Positions 48,656-52,479 of a stretch of DNA of 64,000 nt are shown in pieces (within the stretch, counting starts at the first letter, position 1; every line of letters begins with the position of its first letter). Position numbers and translations under genes: made by a program. This stretch comes from Ampullaceana balthica. Taxonomy: Eukaryota > Mollusca > Gastropoda > Lymnaeidae. Location of the stretch: positions 1-64,000 of the forward strand of contig CALYLW010001102.1 of assembly GCA_944989445.1 (NCBI GenBank), read 5' to 3'. Under the pieces are notes generated by a model. The model was not told where the DNA came from. It made no database searches and saw only the letters and a program-made list of their open reading frames with translations.

Positions 48656-50243
48656 ATATGTGTGTGTAGATTGTTTTGTGTTTATTATATTAATGTTTTA
48701 AATTAAACGAATTTAAAATTATGTGTTGCTTGGGTAATATGATTATACGAGCAACCAAGCCCGTCCAAGGACGTTCAAGGACGTTCCGCCACCGTTCGGT
48801 GGCATGTAGTAAATCCCCTCCAACAGCCGTCTCGACCGGCATACATGTTCAGTGCATCCCTTCAAAAATACTATTCATTATAGTTAAAATAAATAACTCG
48901 TAACAACAGAGCCTTTGACTATAAATCCCAACGCGCATAACTCAAAATAAAGTCTTGGAAGAAATACTGCACCAAAAATGACTCGTTTTGAACGTCCGCG
49001 TAAACGTGTTCAATATGATTGGCCGTATGAGTTATATGTGTTTGAGGGACCAATCGCTATCGTGGACCGGACAGAACATTGCCTTTTATTATATAGGATA
49101 ATTTCTCAAATTATTTTTATTAGTAGTATTATTATTACTTTTATATAACTCAAATATCCAGCAGGCCGAGAAGGGACAACAACTTGGCCTCATTAGTTAC
49201 ACCCACTGCAATGTCATCTCAACTTTTTTCATCCACTTTTTATTGTAATATTACTAGTTAAGATACAAGTTACTCTAAATAGCCAAAAATAACAAACAGG
49301 ACACGGATTTGATGACGTCATTTCTTTGTCCACATCGATTGTACAGCCCAACTGCTGTACTTCTGTGATTCTGGAAGAAAGACAATCGAAGTGATGAACA
49401 CAGACGGCAGCAACCGAAAGATACTCTACATAGACAACGGTTCTCATTTCTTTGGCATCACTTTGACCTCCAAGTATATCTTCTACAGTGACTGGAATAA
49501 ACAGTTAAGTATCAAACGTGTAGTAGATATGTCTTCAATTTCCCTTTTTAAGGTGCTGAAATATAGTCAATGCTACATTCATTTGAGAGTACACAGGTGT
49601 CTTCTTAGTCTTGTTGGTGCCAGGATAGTTTTACCACCAGTAACCAGTAAAACTCACGTAGGTCCTAGTGTTGTAGGAGCCTTTTTAAGTTTGTTGTTGT
49701 TGTTTTTTTTAAACCGAAAGATAAGTCAGTGAATAGGCTCTTCACTGACTATTACGTTTGATCAATCCTAAACATTTTGGATTCCCCTCCCCGAAAGGAG
49801 TTCAGATTAATTGCCTTATTTCTTATCCATCCTCAACCCCCCCCCCAACCCCAAAATCCTAAATTTACGGGAGCGTTTATTTATTTCGGATGTTTATTTG
49901 ATCCCTAGCCGTAATTTAACTGCAACGAAAAAGTGCAAAGAAAATCATTGTTCACGTTTATACATTGTTAAATGAATTGTAAAACATGTATATCGTTAAG
50001 CTCTGTGTAAGGTGTGTCTGGGAGCTTGTGATAAAGGAAATCGTTAAATATGTTTGTTGTTTTTCTTTTAAATTCAATACCGTAATGAGCAATGGTATCT
50101 TTGTATTAATAATGACTAATACGTTTATCACCAGGGGCATCGGACGACTGAACCGTGACGGAACCAATCAGATGATGGCCGGCCCGGAGAGCTTCACGAG
50201 AATTAACGGCATCTACGCTTACGAGTCTGCCTACACCCAATAA
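256..50243 (+). CDS. Secreted Ly6/uPAR - SRCR - YWTD propeller - SRCR - YWTD propeller protein (24 exons)
   Basis: This span is a multi-exon gene; each exon is listed separately. Every junction uses GT/AG and all intron phases agree. Exon lengths sum to 3,070 nt, or 3,069 (1,022 codons plus stop) after removal of one G in exon 11. Numbering below assumes that correction. Residues 1-18 are a signal peptide, 19-141 a helical region, 142-241 a Ly6/uPAR-like domain ending in CCSTDNCN, 242-359 the first SRCR, 360-627 a six-bladed YWTD propeller, 628-755 the second SRCR and 756-1022 a second propeller. Each SRCR has six cysteines and is split over two exons, as in group A. No EGF, LDLR-A or transmembrane segment is present, unlike LDL-receptor family proteins, so secretion is likely. 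SRCR and Ly6 domains bind proteins or microbial ligands in other families; a recognition or immune role here is only inference. I do not recognise a named orthologue. Confidence 0.85.
447..479. repeat. (AT)n microsatellite, intron 1
   Basis: A simple AT dinucleotide run directly beside a Helitron-like 3' end. Confidence 0.95.
480..1012 (-). mobile_element. Helitron-like element, family with GGCGCC hairpin
   Basis: On the minus strand the element ends in CTAG next to T (480-483), preceded by a strong GC hairpin made of ggcgcc repeats, as in Helitron 3' ends. Its body (aatgacgtcatat, gcacaccttttgatgc) recurs inverted at about 16,190-16,400. The 5' boundary near 1,012 is estimated from the start of an AT run. 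Confidence 0.5.
1013..2214. other. Intron 1 remainder, nothing recognised
   Basis: AT-rich sequence with no coding signal or known element that I can see. Confidence 0.5.
2215..2302 (+). CDS. Exon 2: N-terminal helical region (residues 19-47)
   Basis: The acceptor is ttttgaccag and the donor GTGAGC. The exon enters in phase 0 and leaves in phase 1. It supplies a polar, Gln/Glu-rich helix-like stretch ([14 protein letters not shown]). This exon is needed for the phases of exons 1 and 3 to agree, which supports it despite its small size. Confidence 0.7.
2530..2880. repeat. Minisatellite, alternating units of about 50-60 bp, intron 2
   Basis: Five to six copies of a unit containing gtcacttgttccacagaggt, alternating between two length variants. 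Open frames on both strands here are by-products of the repeat. Confidence 0.9.
2881..4095. other. Intron 2 middle, nothing recognised
   Basis: AT-rich unique sequence without recognisable genes or elements. Confidence 0.5.
4098..4523. repeat. 25-bp minisatellite, about 17 copies, intron 2
   Basis: Unit gttgtgatcacggcttaacg plus aacct, almost perfectly homogeneous; only one early copy differs (gcttaccg). It lies about 65 bases upstream of exon 3. Confidence 0.97.
4589..4657 (+). CDS. Exon 3: N-terminal helical region (residues 48-70)
   Basis: The acceptor is cctcttccacag and the donor GTAGTC, phase 1 to phase 1. It encodes an amphipathic helix ([16 protein letters not shown]). Confidence 0.75.
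4658..5170. other. Intron 3 body, nothing recognised
   Basis: Very AT-rich, with poly-T and poly-G tracts; no element recognised. Confidence 0.5.
5172..5345. repeat. Degenerate minisatellite of about 30 bp, intron 3
   Basis: Five to six diverged copies of ctctattgtgtattctctc just upstream of the exon 4 acceptor. Confidence 0.8.
5388..5468 (+). CDS. Exon 4: N-terminal helical region (residues 71-97)
   Basis: The acceptor is tttgttgcag, phase 1 to phase 1. It encodes a helical segment ([15 protein letters not shown]). The donor GTAGGT at 5469 is the first of about 28 tandem copies of the same exon-intron junction. Use of the second donor (exon end 5510) would add 14 residues in frame; donors further down would follow an in-frame TAA. 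Confidence 0.75.
5452..6617. repeat. 42-bp minisatellite carrying the exon 4 splice donor
   Basis: About 28 copies. Each unit includes the last 17 bases of exon 4 (acctggctgaaataa) and the donor GTAGGT. Higher-order groups of units with aatgataag and ctgtcggaaa variants recur, showing amplification in blocks. The 430-residue minus-strand frame over it is a repeat artefact. The remaining 300 bases of intron 4 (6,618-6,935) show nothing else. Confidence 0.97.
6936..7022 (+). CDS. Exon 5: N-terminal helical region (residues 98-126)
   Basis: The acceptor is gttcacag and the donor GTTAAA, phase 1 to phase 1. It encodes a helix with one cysteine ([20 protein letters not shown]). Confidence 0.75.
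   Translation, partial: VRRTKTMYVMSLRPSGEQLKPLEITSKD
7150..7620. repeat. Dispersed repeat, relative at 10,080-10,545
   Basis: Shares long blocks with 10,080-10,545 (caagggaaatcattctagat, aaattacgggagt, aacccgatagctgttatgg). It is probably part of a Helitron-like family, since the other copy ends in hairpin plus CTAG at 9,969. Confidence 0.6.
8121..8767. mobile_element. TIR element (aaatccctaatat / atataagggattt), intron 5
   Basis: Its ends are an inverted repeat of about 13 bp. The family recurs at 28,346, in tandem at 56,952 and 57,478, and as an inverted pair at 61,767-62,548. No coding capacity is seen. The copy is interrupted by a tRNA-derived SINE. Confidence 0.65.
8437..8637 (-). mobile_element. 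tRNA-derived SINE, inserted in the TIR element
   Basis: On the minus strand it starts with a tRNA-like head: A box tggtctaagtgg and B box ggttcgagccc. The 201-bp element is flanked by a perfect 9-bp duplication ttaggtaac (8,428-8,436 and 8,638-8,646). Confidence 0.85.
9070..9114 (+). CDS. Exon 6: short linker exon (residues 127-141)
   Basis: A 45-nt exon between acceptor atccatag and donor GTAAAT, phase 1 to phase 1. It encodes an acidic linker ([12 protein letters not shown]). Its small size makes it the least certain exon, but frame and splice sites fit exactly. Confidence 0.6.
9333..9514. mobile_element. hAT-type MITE
   Basis: Terminal inverted repeats cagtggcgtagcta / tagctacgccactg, flanked by an 8-bp target duplication gttatggt / gttatgat (7 of 8). 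It is 182 bp long with a G-rich interior and has no coding capacity. Confidence 0.88.
9969..10545 (-). mobile_element. Helitron-like element
   Basis: The minus-strand 3' end is a hairpin (ccgtcatttttgacgg) followed by gtaatatactag and T, the canonical Helitron end. The body matches 7,150-7,620. The 5' boundary is approximate. Confidence 0.6.
10792..12165 (-). CDS. RTE reverse transcriptase part of the ORF
   Basis: Begins at [18 protein letters not shown], then [48 protein letters not shown] and the catalytic FADDIALL. It ends in a C-terminal region with [16 protein letters not shown]. It was one ORF with the endonuclease before a single indel. It is probably inactive unless the indel is an assembly error. 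Confidence 0.9.
   Translation of the reverse strand, partial: KKREFPKDWKEGYLIKIPKKGDLSNCANYRGITLLSVPGKVFNRIILNRMKDKVDMQLRDQQAGFRQNRSCTDQIATLRIIVEQSIEWNSSLYINFIDYEKAFDSLDRQTLWKLLRHYGVPGKLVRIIQSSYEEMTCRVVHEGRLTDSFTVETGVRQGCLLSPLLFILAIDWIMEKSTDKKRNGIQWTLWEQLNDLDFADDIALLSHNQQQMQEKTKDVATFSAQLGLNINKSKTKIMKINPSNHEHVHLAGKALEEVESFTYLGSTIDINGGSDADVRARIGKARSAFVLLKKIWESKELKLQTKVKIFNTNVKTVLLYGAETWKTTASLTQKVQTFINTCLRKILKIKWPNTINNKELLERTHQVPIDEDIIKKRWRWIGHTLRKPPGSTTRQCLTWNPQGKRKRGRPKNTWRRELEADMQNMGYTWKQLERKAQDREEWKVLVDGLCPRRGRKA
12160..13807 (-). CDS. RTE endonuclease and linker part of the ORF
   Basis: Motifs in order: [10 protein letters not shown] near residue 26, [40 protein letters not shown] and [11 protein letters not shown], which are the catalytic blocks of an endonuclease-exonuclease-phosphatase fold. 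A charged linker with [14 protein letters not shown] follows and leads into the RT. The frame shifts inside a GA-rich tract near 12,155-12,170, after FEKIWEEE; the frame then continues as the downstream RT entry. Confidence 0.9.
14074..14266. mobile_element. hAT-type MITE (cagaggcg family)
   Basis: Ends cagaggcgttact / agtgacgcctctg, flanked by ttagtatc / ttattatc (7 of 8). A second copy lies at 52,252-52,471. Confidence 0.88.
14478..14805. repeat. 21-bp minisatellite, about 15 copies
   Basis: Unit gatgagtggtgtctttacag plus c. The open frame across it is a repeat artefact. From 14,806 to 15,617 nothing else is recognised. Confidence 0.95.
15618..15724. repeat. (AT)n microsatellite
   Basis: About 107 bases of AT repeats with occasional ATT breaks, next to the 3' end of a Helitron. 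Confidence 0.95.
16099..16625 (+). mobile_element. Helitron-like element nested in the family A copy
   Basis: Starts tctatatatataattctc after A and ends gcgcgggtcagctag before T. A palindromic stretch (cggcgtatgctacgcg) precedes the end. Its body is inverted relative to 480-1,012. Confidence 0.65.
17082..17358. mobile_element. hAT-type MITE (gttcccaacct family)
   Basis: Inverted ends gggttcccaacct / aggttgggaac with diverged flanks ccttatag / acctatag (6 of 8). Related ends occur at 41,531-41,714. Confidence 0.6.
18038..18290 (-). mobile_element. Helitron 3' fragment with GGCGCC-type hairpin
   Basis: Minus-strand end aacaacctag before T with gggcgcctaaggcaccc hairpin. It resembles 480-700. 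The upper boundary is approximate. Confidence 0.5.
18304..19860 (-). mobile_element. 5'-truncated CR1/jockey-like LINE, copy 1
   Basis: An intact RT stretch, from about [20 protein letters not shown] through [47 protein letters not shown], the catalytic LFADDCIIY and the C-terminal [14 protein letters not shown], then a stop at about 18,386. The 3' tail carries gaaggagcgtctgt and gataa repeats. The endonuclease is missing. A near-identical copy lies in the opposite orientation at 32,793-34,102. Confidence 0.9.
20045..20930. repeat. 20-bp minisatellite, about 42 copies
   Basis: Unit gttagctcacgtagtcaggt with frequent variants (gatatctcatgtattcaggt). It ends about 110 bases before the acceptor of exon 7. 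Confidence 0.95.
21042..21121 (+). CDS. Exon 7: Ly6/uPAR-like domain, first part (residues 142-168)
   Basis: The acceptor is caattttag and the donor GTGAGT, phase 1 to phase 0. It opens the three-finger domain with a CxxC (MCSQC) and two further cysteines (SSCSSVPC), the spacing expected at the start of Ly6/uPAR domains. Confidence 0.8.
21453..21524 (+). CDS. Exon 8: Ly6/uPAR-like domain, middle part (residues 169-192)
   Basis: The acceptor is cgtcccttag-like (ccctttag) and the donor GTGAGT, phase 0 to phase 0. It carries two cysteines (SCFVEKR and NLGCEKR). Confidence 0.78.
21776..22330. repeat. 25-bp minisatellite, about 22 copies, intron 8
   Basis: Unit ttgtctaatgacattgtata plus tttat; almost perfectly homogeneous, which indicates recent expansion. 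Confidence 0.97.
22448..22595 (+). CDS. Exon 9: Ly6/uPAR-like domain, C-terminal part (residues 193-241)
   Basis: The acceptor is cgatcccag and the donor GTAATG, phase 0 to phase 1. It ends with [15 protein letters not shown], which contains the CCxxxxCN signature that closes Ly6/uPAR three-finger domains. The domain holds 12 cysteines over three exons. Confidence 0.85.
22690..23090. repeat. 51-bp minisatellite carrying the exon 10 splice acceptor
   Basis: About 7.5 copies. Each unit contains a decayed copy of the acceptor tract and first exon bases (ttgaaaagtccctag against cag plus ttgaaaagccccc at 23,098). It fills most of intron 9. Confidence 0.95.
23101..23281 (+). CDS. Exon 10: first SRCR domain, N-terminal half (residues 242-301)
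   Basis: The acceptor is ctgtcctcag and the donor GTAAGA, phase 1 to phase 2. It encodes the SRCR hallmarks [25 protein letters not shown] and VVCNMLGY. The first 12 bases and the acceptor tract are also repeated upstream in a 51-bp minisatellite (22,690-23,090). Confidence 0.92.
23282..23840. other. Intron 10, 5' part, nothing recognised
   Basis: AT-rich unique sequence with no visible gene or element. Confidence 0.5.
23841..24110. repeat. Decayed copy of the aaatccctta TIR element
   Basis: Shares the gagacattagtaaaagtatt and cagctcgatctaatacgggg blocks of the family but lacks the right terminus. Confidence 0.6.
24131..24190 (-). repeat. LINE/SINE 3' tail fragment
   Basis: Carries cagacgctccttctttacag and the gataa tail, the shared 3' end of the CR1/jockey-like LINE and its partner SINE. 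Confidence 0.75.
24335..25310. repeat. 27-bp minisatellite, about 36 copies, intron 10
   Basis: Unit ttacttgacattgacatctg plus tggcccg. It runs to within 15 bases of the exon 11 acceptor. Long frames on both strands here are artefacts of a 27-bp period without stops. Confidence 0.97.
25324..25497 (+). CDS. Exon 11: first SRCR domain, C-terminal half, with +1 frameshift
   Basis: The acceptor is ttggtttacag and the donor GTCAGT. The first part reads [18 protein letters not shown], then HGQWG; the rest of the SRCR ([13 protein letters not shown]) lies in another frame. One extra G in the G5 run at 25,443-25,447 causes this. With it removed, all six SRCR cysteines are present and the exon exits in phase 1, as exon 12 requires. 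Read as given, translation stops at 26,135-26,137 after about 364 residues. Confidence 0.9.
25498..26121. other. Intron 11, nothing recognised
   Basis: AT-rich unique intron sequence. Confidence 0.5.
26122..26361 (+). CDS. Exon 12: first propeller, blades 1-2 (residues 360-439)
   Basis: The acceptor is cccattcaca plus g and the donor GTAAGA, phase 1 to phase 1. It encodes the first two propeller strands ([16 protein letters not shown] and [18 protein letters not shown]). In the second module the equivalent 243 nt are split into exons 19 and 20. Confidence 0.9.
26749..27668. mobile_element. hAT-like element with internal foldback
   Basis: Ends cagtggttcttaacct / aagttaagaatcactg with flanks tgttaaat / tgcaaaat (6 of 8). 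A large inverted repeat (about 27,236-27,597; arms share ttaaaacttataagttcaag) lies inside and is probably a second insertion. No transposase is seen. Confidence 0.65.
28009..28177 (+). CDS. Exon 13: first propeller, blade 3 (residues 440-495)
   Basis: The acceptor is tactcaacag and the donor GTAAGT, phase 1 to phase 2. It encodes the LDLR-B strand [19 protein letters not shown] and NPRGIVLDP. Confidence 0.9.
28346..28747. mobile_element. TIR element (aaatccctaatat family), intron 13
   Basis: Both ends are present (aaatccctaatatatgag and gttaatataagggatt). It has the family's internal gatcgatctgaaattttgat block. Confidence 0.65.
29528..29655 (+). CDS. Exon 14: first propeller, blade 4 (residues 496-538)
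   Basis: The acceptor is ccatttcag and the donor GTAGGT, phase 2 to phase 1. It encodes a canonical YWTDW repeat ([19 protein letters not shown]) and WPNGLAIDY. Confidence 0.93.
29679..29886. mobile_element. hAT-type MITE (cagtgatggcgaa)
   Basis: Ends cagtgatggcgaa / ttcgccgccactg with flanks ccataggg / tcgtaggg (6 of 8). Confidence 0.7.
30027..30305 (+). mobile_element. tRNA-derived SINE with LINE-type 3' tail
   Basis: The head has A box tggtcgagtgg and B box ggttcgaatcc (30,079-30,089). The tail (atcttctgcatagaaggagc, then gtctgtatagataag) matches the 3' end of the CR1/jockey-like LINE in this window. An inverted copy lies at 42,883-43,160. Confidence 0.85.
30490..31640 (-). pseudogene. 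Decayed CR1/jockey-like LINE fragment, split by an insertion
   Basis: Diverged relative of 18,304-18,740 (tctaacagaaatttattgcg; then aagcccgaatttcagacggg). It is split by the insertion at 30,739-31,453 and has frameshifts and gaps. Confidence 0.7.
30739..31453. mobile_element. GC-rich retroposon of unknown class
   Basis: A 715-bp insertion inside a decayed LINE, flanked by a perfect 13-bp duplication tgtatttccagtt (30,726-30,738 and 31,454-31,466). A diverged relative lies inverted at about 36,375-36,625 (both share tcctacatgtggaa and ccaccccggca). No long conserved ORF was recognised. Confidence 0.7.
31850..31910 (+). repeat. LINE/SINE 3' tail fragment
   Basis: Carries gcgtaggacgcatataatct and gaaggagcgcctgtaacag, the shared LINE/SINE tail. 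Confidence 0.7.
32033..32189 (+). CDS. Exon 15: first propeller, blade 5 and start of blade 6 (residues 539-590)
   Basis: The acceptor is tcaaaccag and the donor GTGGGT, phase 1 to phase 2. It encodes [19 protein letters not shown] and LYYTDWNH. Confidence 0.9.
32497..32606 (+). CDS. Exon 16: first propeller, blade 6 and closure (residues 591-627)
   Basis: The acceptor is aaccaaaaag, a poor polypyrimidine tract, and the donor GTGAGA, phase 2 to phase 1. It encodes [15 protein letters not shown] and the closing strand ([14 protein letters not shown]). Frame continuity supports the weak acceptor. Confidence 0.85.
32793..34102 (+). mobile_element. 5'-truncated CR1/jockey-like LINE, copy 2
   Basis: Carries the same RT ORF as copy 1 (18,386-19,483, minus) with only a few substitutions over 365 codons and the catalytic LFADDCIIY intact. 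The stop is at 34,018-34,020. The 3' end has gaaggagcgtctgtaaacag and gataa repeats. It starts at hybrid sequence within the hAT element. Confidence 0.92.
34510..34767 (+). mobile_element. Small Helitron, family B, nested in the hAT element
   Basis: Starts tcaatatacataatttgc after A and ends with hairpin ccgtcatgttcgacgg then gtaatacactag before T. Copies at 44,819-45,088 and 51,489-51,775 share both ends. Confidence 0.8.
34985..35856. other. Intron 16 end, nothing recognised
   Basis: AT-rich sequence up to the acceptor of exon 17. Confidence 0.5.
35857..36040 (+). CDS. Exon 17: second SRCR domain, N-terminal half (residues 628-688)
   Basis: The acceptor is tgtcctgaag and the donor GTAGGC, phase 1 to phase 2. 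It encodes [26 protein letters not shown] and MVVCHMMGF. It parallels exon 10 in length (184 against 181 nt) and phases. Confidence 0.92.
36375..36625 (-). repeat. Diverged relative of the GC-rich retroposon
   Basis: Inverted and diverged copy of the first part of 30,739-31,453. The rest of intron 17 (36,626-37,245) shows nothing recognisable. Confidence 0.6.
37246..37445 (+). CDS. Exon 18: second SRCR domain, C-terminal half (residues 689-755)
   Basis: The acceptor is ttccattcctag and the first donor GTAGGT lies at 37,446, phase 2 to phase 1. It encodes [20 protein letters not shown] and [12 protein letters not shown], giving six cysteines for the domain. The last 28 nt and the donor are repeated every 40 bp downstream, giving about a dozen potential donors. 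Confidence 0.9.
37418..37900. repeat. 40-bp minisatellite carrying the exon 18 splice donor
   Basis: About 12 copies of the last 28 bases of exon 18 (gagccgcctcaagcactggg...) plus the donor GTAGGT or GTAAGT. Donors recur at 37,446, 37,486, 37,526 and so on to 37,886. Reading past the first donor meets TAG after two codons. Confidence 0.97.
38088..38412. repeat. 21-bp minisatellite, about 15 copies, intron 18
   Basis: Unit caggtcattagcacatagca plus c. From 38,413 to 38,998 nothing else is recognised. Confidence 0.95.
38999..39077 (+). CDS. Exon 19: second propeller, blade 1 (residues 756-781)
   Basis: The acceptor is ctttcaccag and the donor GTAACT, phase 1 to phase 2. It encodes [19 protein letters not shown]. 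With exon 20 it equals exon 12 of the first module. Confidence 0.85.
39466..40371. mobile_element. hAT-type element (tagggatgt family), intron 19
   Basis: Ends tagggatgtgac / gtgacatccctat with an 8-bp duplication tttattgg (39,458-39,465 and right flank at 40,372). Subterminal repeats of atccgtcggattcg occur near both ends. No intact transposase. Confidence 0.8.
40752..40915 (+). CDS. Exon 20: second propeller, blade 2 (residues 782-836)
   Basis: The acceptor is ttttctttcag and the donor GTGAGT, phase 2 to phase 1. It encodes [18 protein letters not shown] and IRMSNHRGS. Confidence 0.88.
41531..41714. mobile_element. hAT-type MITE (cagtggttcccaac)
   Basis: Ends cagtggttcccaacctt / aagttgggaaccgctg, flanked by a perfect 8-bp duplication ttctagaa (41,523-41,530 and 41,715-41,722). 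Confidence 0.92.
42120..42345. repeat. 19-bp minisatellite, about 12 copies, intron 20
   Basis: Unit cactgctccctgttatcgt, alternating ccc and tct variants. Confidence 0.93.
42426..42591 (+). CDS. Exon 21: second propeller, blade 3 (residues 837-891)
   Basis: The acceptor is tccgacccag and the donor GTGAGA, phase 1 to phase 2. It encodes [19 protein letters not shown] and RPRGIALDR. Confidence 0.92.
42883..43160 (-). mobile_element. tRNA-derived SINE, second copy
   Basis: Inverse of 30,027-30,305 with the same tRNA-like head (at 43,160) and the same LINE-type tail (at 42,883). It occupies most of intron 21. Confidence 0.85.
43270..43397 (+). CDS. Exon 22: second propeller, blade 4 (residues 892-934)
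   Basis: The acceptor is ctgatttcag and the donor GTACGT, phase 2 to phase 1. It encodes [20 protein letters not shown] and YPNGIAIDV. Its 128 nt equal exon 14 exactly. Confidence 0.93.
43566..44250. mobile_element. hAT-derived element (tagggctg) with BED-finger remnant
   Basis: Ends tagggctgcggaaatt / agcagtccta. A coding remnant from about 43,817 (plus) reads [17 protein letters not shown] then [19 protein letters not shown], resembling the start of a BED zinc finger of hAT transposases; it is cut off by a stop after about 55 codons. No clean target duplication. Confidence 0.7.
44819..45088 (-). mobile_element. Small Helitron, family B
   Basis: Minus strand starts tcaatatacataattcc after A and ends with hairpin and gatactctag. 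It contains a (catac)n tract. Confidence 0.75.
45140..47370 (+). mobile_element. Helitron-like element, family A, with internal tandem array
   Basis: Starts tctatactaataaaaggc after A and ends with a short ccgc/gcgg hairpin and tattttgctag before T. From about 45,200 to 46,480 it holds seven to eight imperfect units of about 180 bp (caccctaattctcc-like start, gtgtaggtagaagcatgaaa, gggaagttgttgagtac, gggggccgggggcc). No Rep/helicase is seen. Confidence 0.7.
47766..48573. mobile_element. hAT-derived element (tagggctg), third copy
   Basis: Ends tagggctgcggaaatt / taactgcccta, with the same subterminal attaacgattaattaatcg blocks. The interior differs from the other copies. Confidence 0.7.
48572..48660. 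repeat. (AT)n microsatellite, intron 22
   Basis: About 85 bases of AT repeats abutting a hAT end. Confidence 0.95.
49347..49503 (+). CDS. Exon 23: second propeller, blade 5 and start of blade 6 (residues 935-986)
   Basis: The acceptor is gattgtacag and the donor GTTAAG, phase 1 to phase 2. It encodes [19 protein letters not shown] and IFYSDWNK. Its 157 nt equal exon 15 exactly. Confidence 0.9.
49504..50134. other. Intron 23, nothing recognised
   Basis: AT-rich sequence with one poly-C tract. Confidence 0.5.
50135..50243 (+). CDS. Exon 24: blade 6, closure and stop (residues 987-1022)
   Basis: The acceptor is gtttatcaccag. It encodes [20 protein letters not shown], a closing strand and then TAA at 50,241-50,243. 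The protein ends directly after the propeller, with no membrane anchor. Confidence 0.9.
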
Positions 50244-50292
50244 ACAGACTTGTTGGTATCTACGCCTACTAGTCTACCTACACCCAATAAAA
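50239..50292 (+). terminator. Polyadenylation signals and duplicated 3' end
   Basis: AATAAA at 50,239-50,244 overlaps the stop codon. A second AATAAA lies near 50,285 in an imperfect tandem copy of the last coding bases (ctacacccaataaa occurs twice, about 46 bp apart). The second signal is the more likely functional one, since it leaves room for a 3' UTR. Confidence 0.55.
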
Positions 50293-50850
50293 AAAGAATT
50301 GTTGAATACTTCTTGCTTTATTTGCATTGTTGTTTGAGGACTATGCACGTCTCTACTGTGTCACAATCTGTGGCGTAAAACCTATATAAACTGCAAAGTT
50401 CTCTTACACACATATTCTTTTGTGGGAGTGAGTATCTGTATGTGGATGAGAACCAGATTCATGTGAATTTAAACTTAAACAAACAAACAAACAAAATTAA
50501 TGTGCTGCATTGATTATTTCTCAAAAAAAATTTATTTTAAATATATAGATATACTGTGTTATCTACATAAGACCATCCGACGAAGCAAGCAACTGTTTGA
50601 ACGCTGACATGATAAGGTGTTTATATTATTCTTTTCTTTACAAAAGTTGCAGGTAGCTTTGAAAATAAATATTTTAAAATGGATTTTAAGCAACGATAAA
50701 ACTTAAGTTGGCGATGAGACACATTACAATATTTGAAATCCTTTTAAAAGCATTTTTAATTACCAAAAGATCCTTTATGAATATAGCCATAAATGGAGGA
50801 GATAAATTAATCATATAAAGGAAAAATAAAATGCATTACGTCAAAGCAAC
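50293..50850. other. Intergenic, nothing recognised
   Basis: AT-rich sequence 3' of the large gene. Confidence 0.5.
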
Positions 50851-50854
50851 TTTG

Positions 50855-51200
50855 CCTACACGACCTTGACCACACAACTTTGACAACGCATCCTTGATCC
50901 CACAACCTTGACCCCACAACCTTGACCACACAACATTGACCCCACAAACTAGACCAGACAACCTTGACCCCACAAACTGGACCACACAGCCTTGACCCCA
51001 CAAACTAGACCACACAGCCTCGACCCCACAAACTAGACCACACAATCTTGACCCCACACACTAGACCACACAGGCTTGACCCCACAACCTTTACCCCACA
51101 ACCTTTACCCCACAACATCGACCACACCACCATGACCACATCAACTTCACCACACACACTTGAACACACAACCTTGACCACACAAACTCGACCACACACT
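50855..51200. repeat. Minisatellite of about 15 bp, 20 or more copies
   Basis: Unit resembling accacacaaccttg with ccccacaaact variants. Minus-strand frames here are artefacts. Confidence 0.93.
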
Positions 51201-51488
51201 TTTTTAGAACATTAAGGATGTGATGTAAAGGCATTTAAAGCAATTACGGTAAATAACTTTGCCTAACAAAGCTTTTGATACGTACCGAAGAGTTGCGTTT
51301 AATGCATAAGAGGCCTGATGTTCTACATCGAATTCAACTTCAAAATGAATTTAGTTAATAAATTTTCTAAATCCTTGATCCAAGTGTTGAAGGTTACACG
51401 GTACTTGTAAAATATGTTTCAATGTAATATGTAAATTATATGTCACACTGTAATATGTAAATTATGTCACATTGTAATATGTAAATTA

Positions 51489-51775
51489 CTAGTGTATTAC
51501 CCGTCAAAAATGAAGGAAGTTTTCAAAATAAATACATTTCAGCTGAAATCTATTTATTTTGAAAAAATACACATCAGAATAAAAAGTAATGTAATAAAGA
51601 ACTTTTATTTATTTTATTTATTTTTATTTGATTCATTTATTTTTTATATTGCACAATTTTATGTGGAACGTTCGAAAATAGCTATTTTTGGTGCTGTAAT
51701 TTGGTGCGCTGCTTTCTAAAATTAGTAGCGTCACGGACAGACAGACGTGACATACATTGCAAATTATGTAGTTGA
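51489..51775 (-). mobile_element. Small Helitron, family B
   Basis: Minus strand starts tcaactacataatttgcaat after A and ends in acgggtaatacactag before T. Confidence 0.78.
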
Positions 51776-52251
51776 TGTTACTCTGTACACTGTAATATGT
51801 AAAAATGGTTTCTTGTTTCGAACGGAAATTTAACGTGATTACGTGTCTACAAATCACATCAAATAATATCCTCACAGTTATGTAAGACTCTTACTGAGAC
51901 TGAAATATTTGTAATGTCATCTTCCTACTAAAAAAAACTAGAAAAGATCAGCATTTAAATACTATGAACAACGTGGCCACAGTTTACTTCACCTGACGAA
52001 ATTTTGAAAAGGTGACAGGGGATGCGGAGGTCGGACATTGGAGAAACCTTTTTTTTTGTTGAATTGATCGGGAATTTCAAAGAGTGTTTTTATAGTAGGT
52101 GGTTTACGATCTTGACCCTCCACGTTCAGTACTATAGCTCTAGATAAGCCCATGTACTGGATACTATTATAACAGCAATATTTTAACTTGTATGCTTGAT
52201 ATGATGGTAGGGTAGGTTTATCTTAATGTAAAGTTTTTATTGAACATAAAT

Positions 52252-52471
52252 CAGAGGCGTCACTAGGGTTAGTGTCACCCAGTGCGGTAGGTCATGGTGT
52301 CACCCCTTCAATACTTATCCCATAGTCCTCCTTCGAGTCCACCACTGCCAAATAATGGGAACATACAGAATTTTATATTTTGGTGTCACCACTTGTTATG
52401 GTGTCACCCGGTGCGGTACGCACACCCCCGCACACACCCCCGCACACACACACCCCCTAGTGACGCCTCTG
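52252..52471. mobile_element. hAT-type MITE (cagaggcg family)
   Basis: Ends cagaggcgtcactaggg / ccctagtgacgcctctg, 17-bp perfect inverted repeats, flanked by acataaat / acataaac (7 of 8). Confidence 0.92.
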
Positions 52472-52479
52472 ACATAAAC

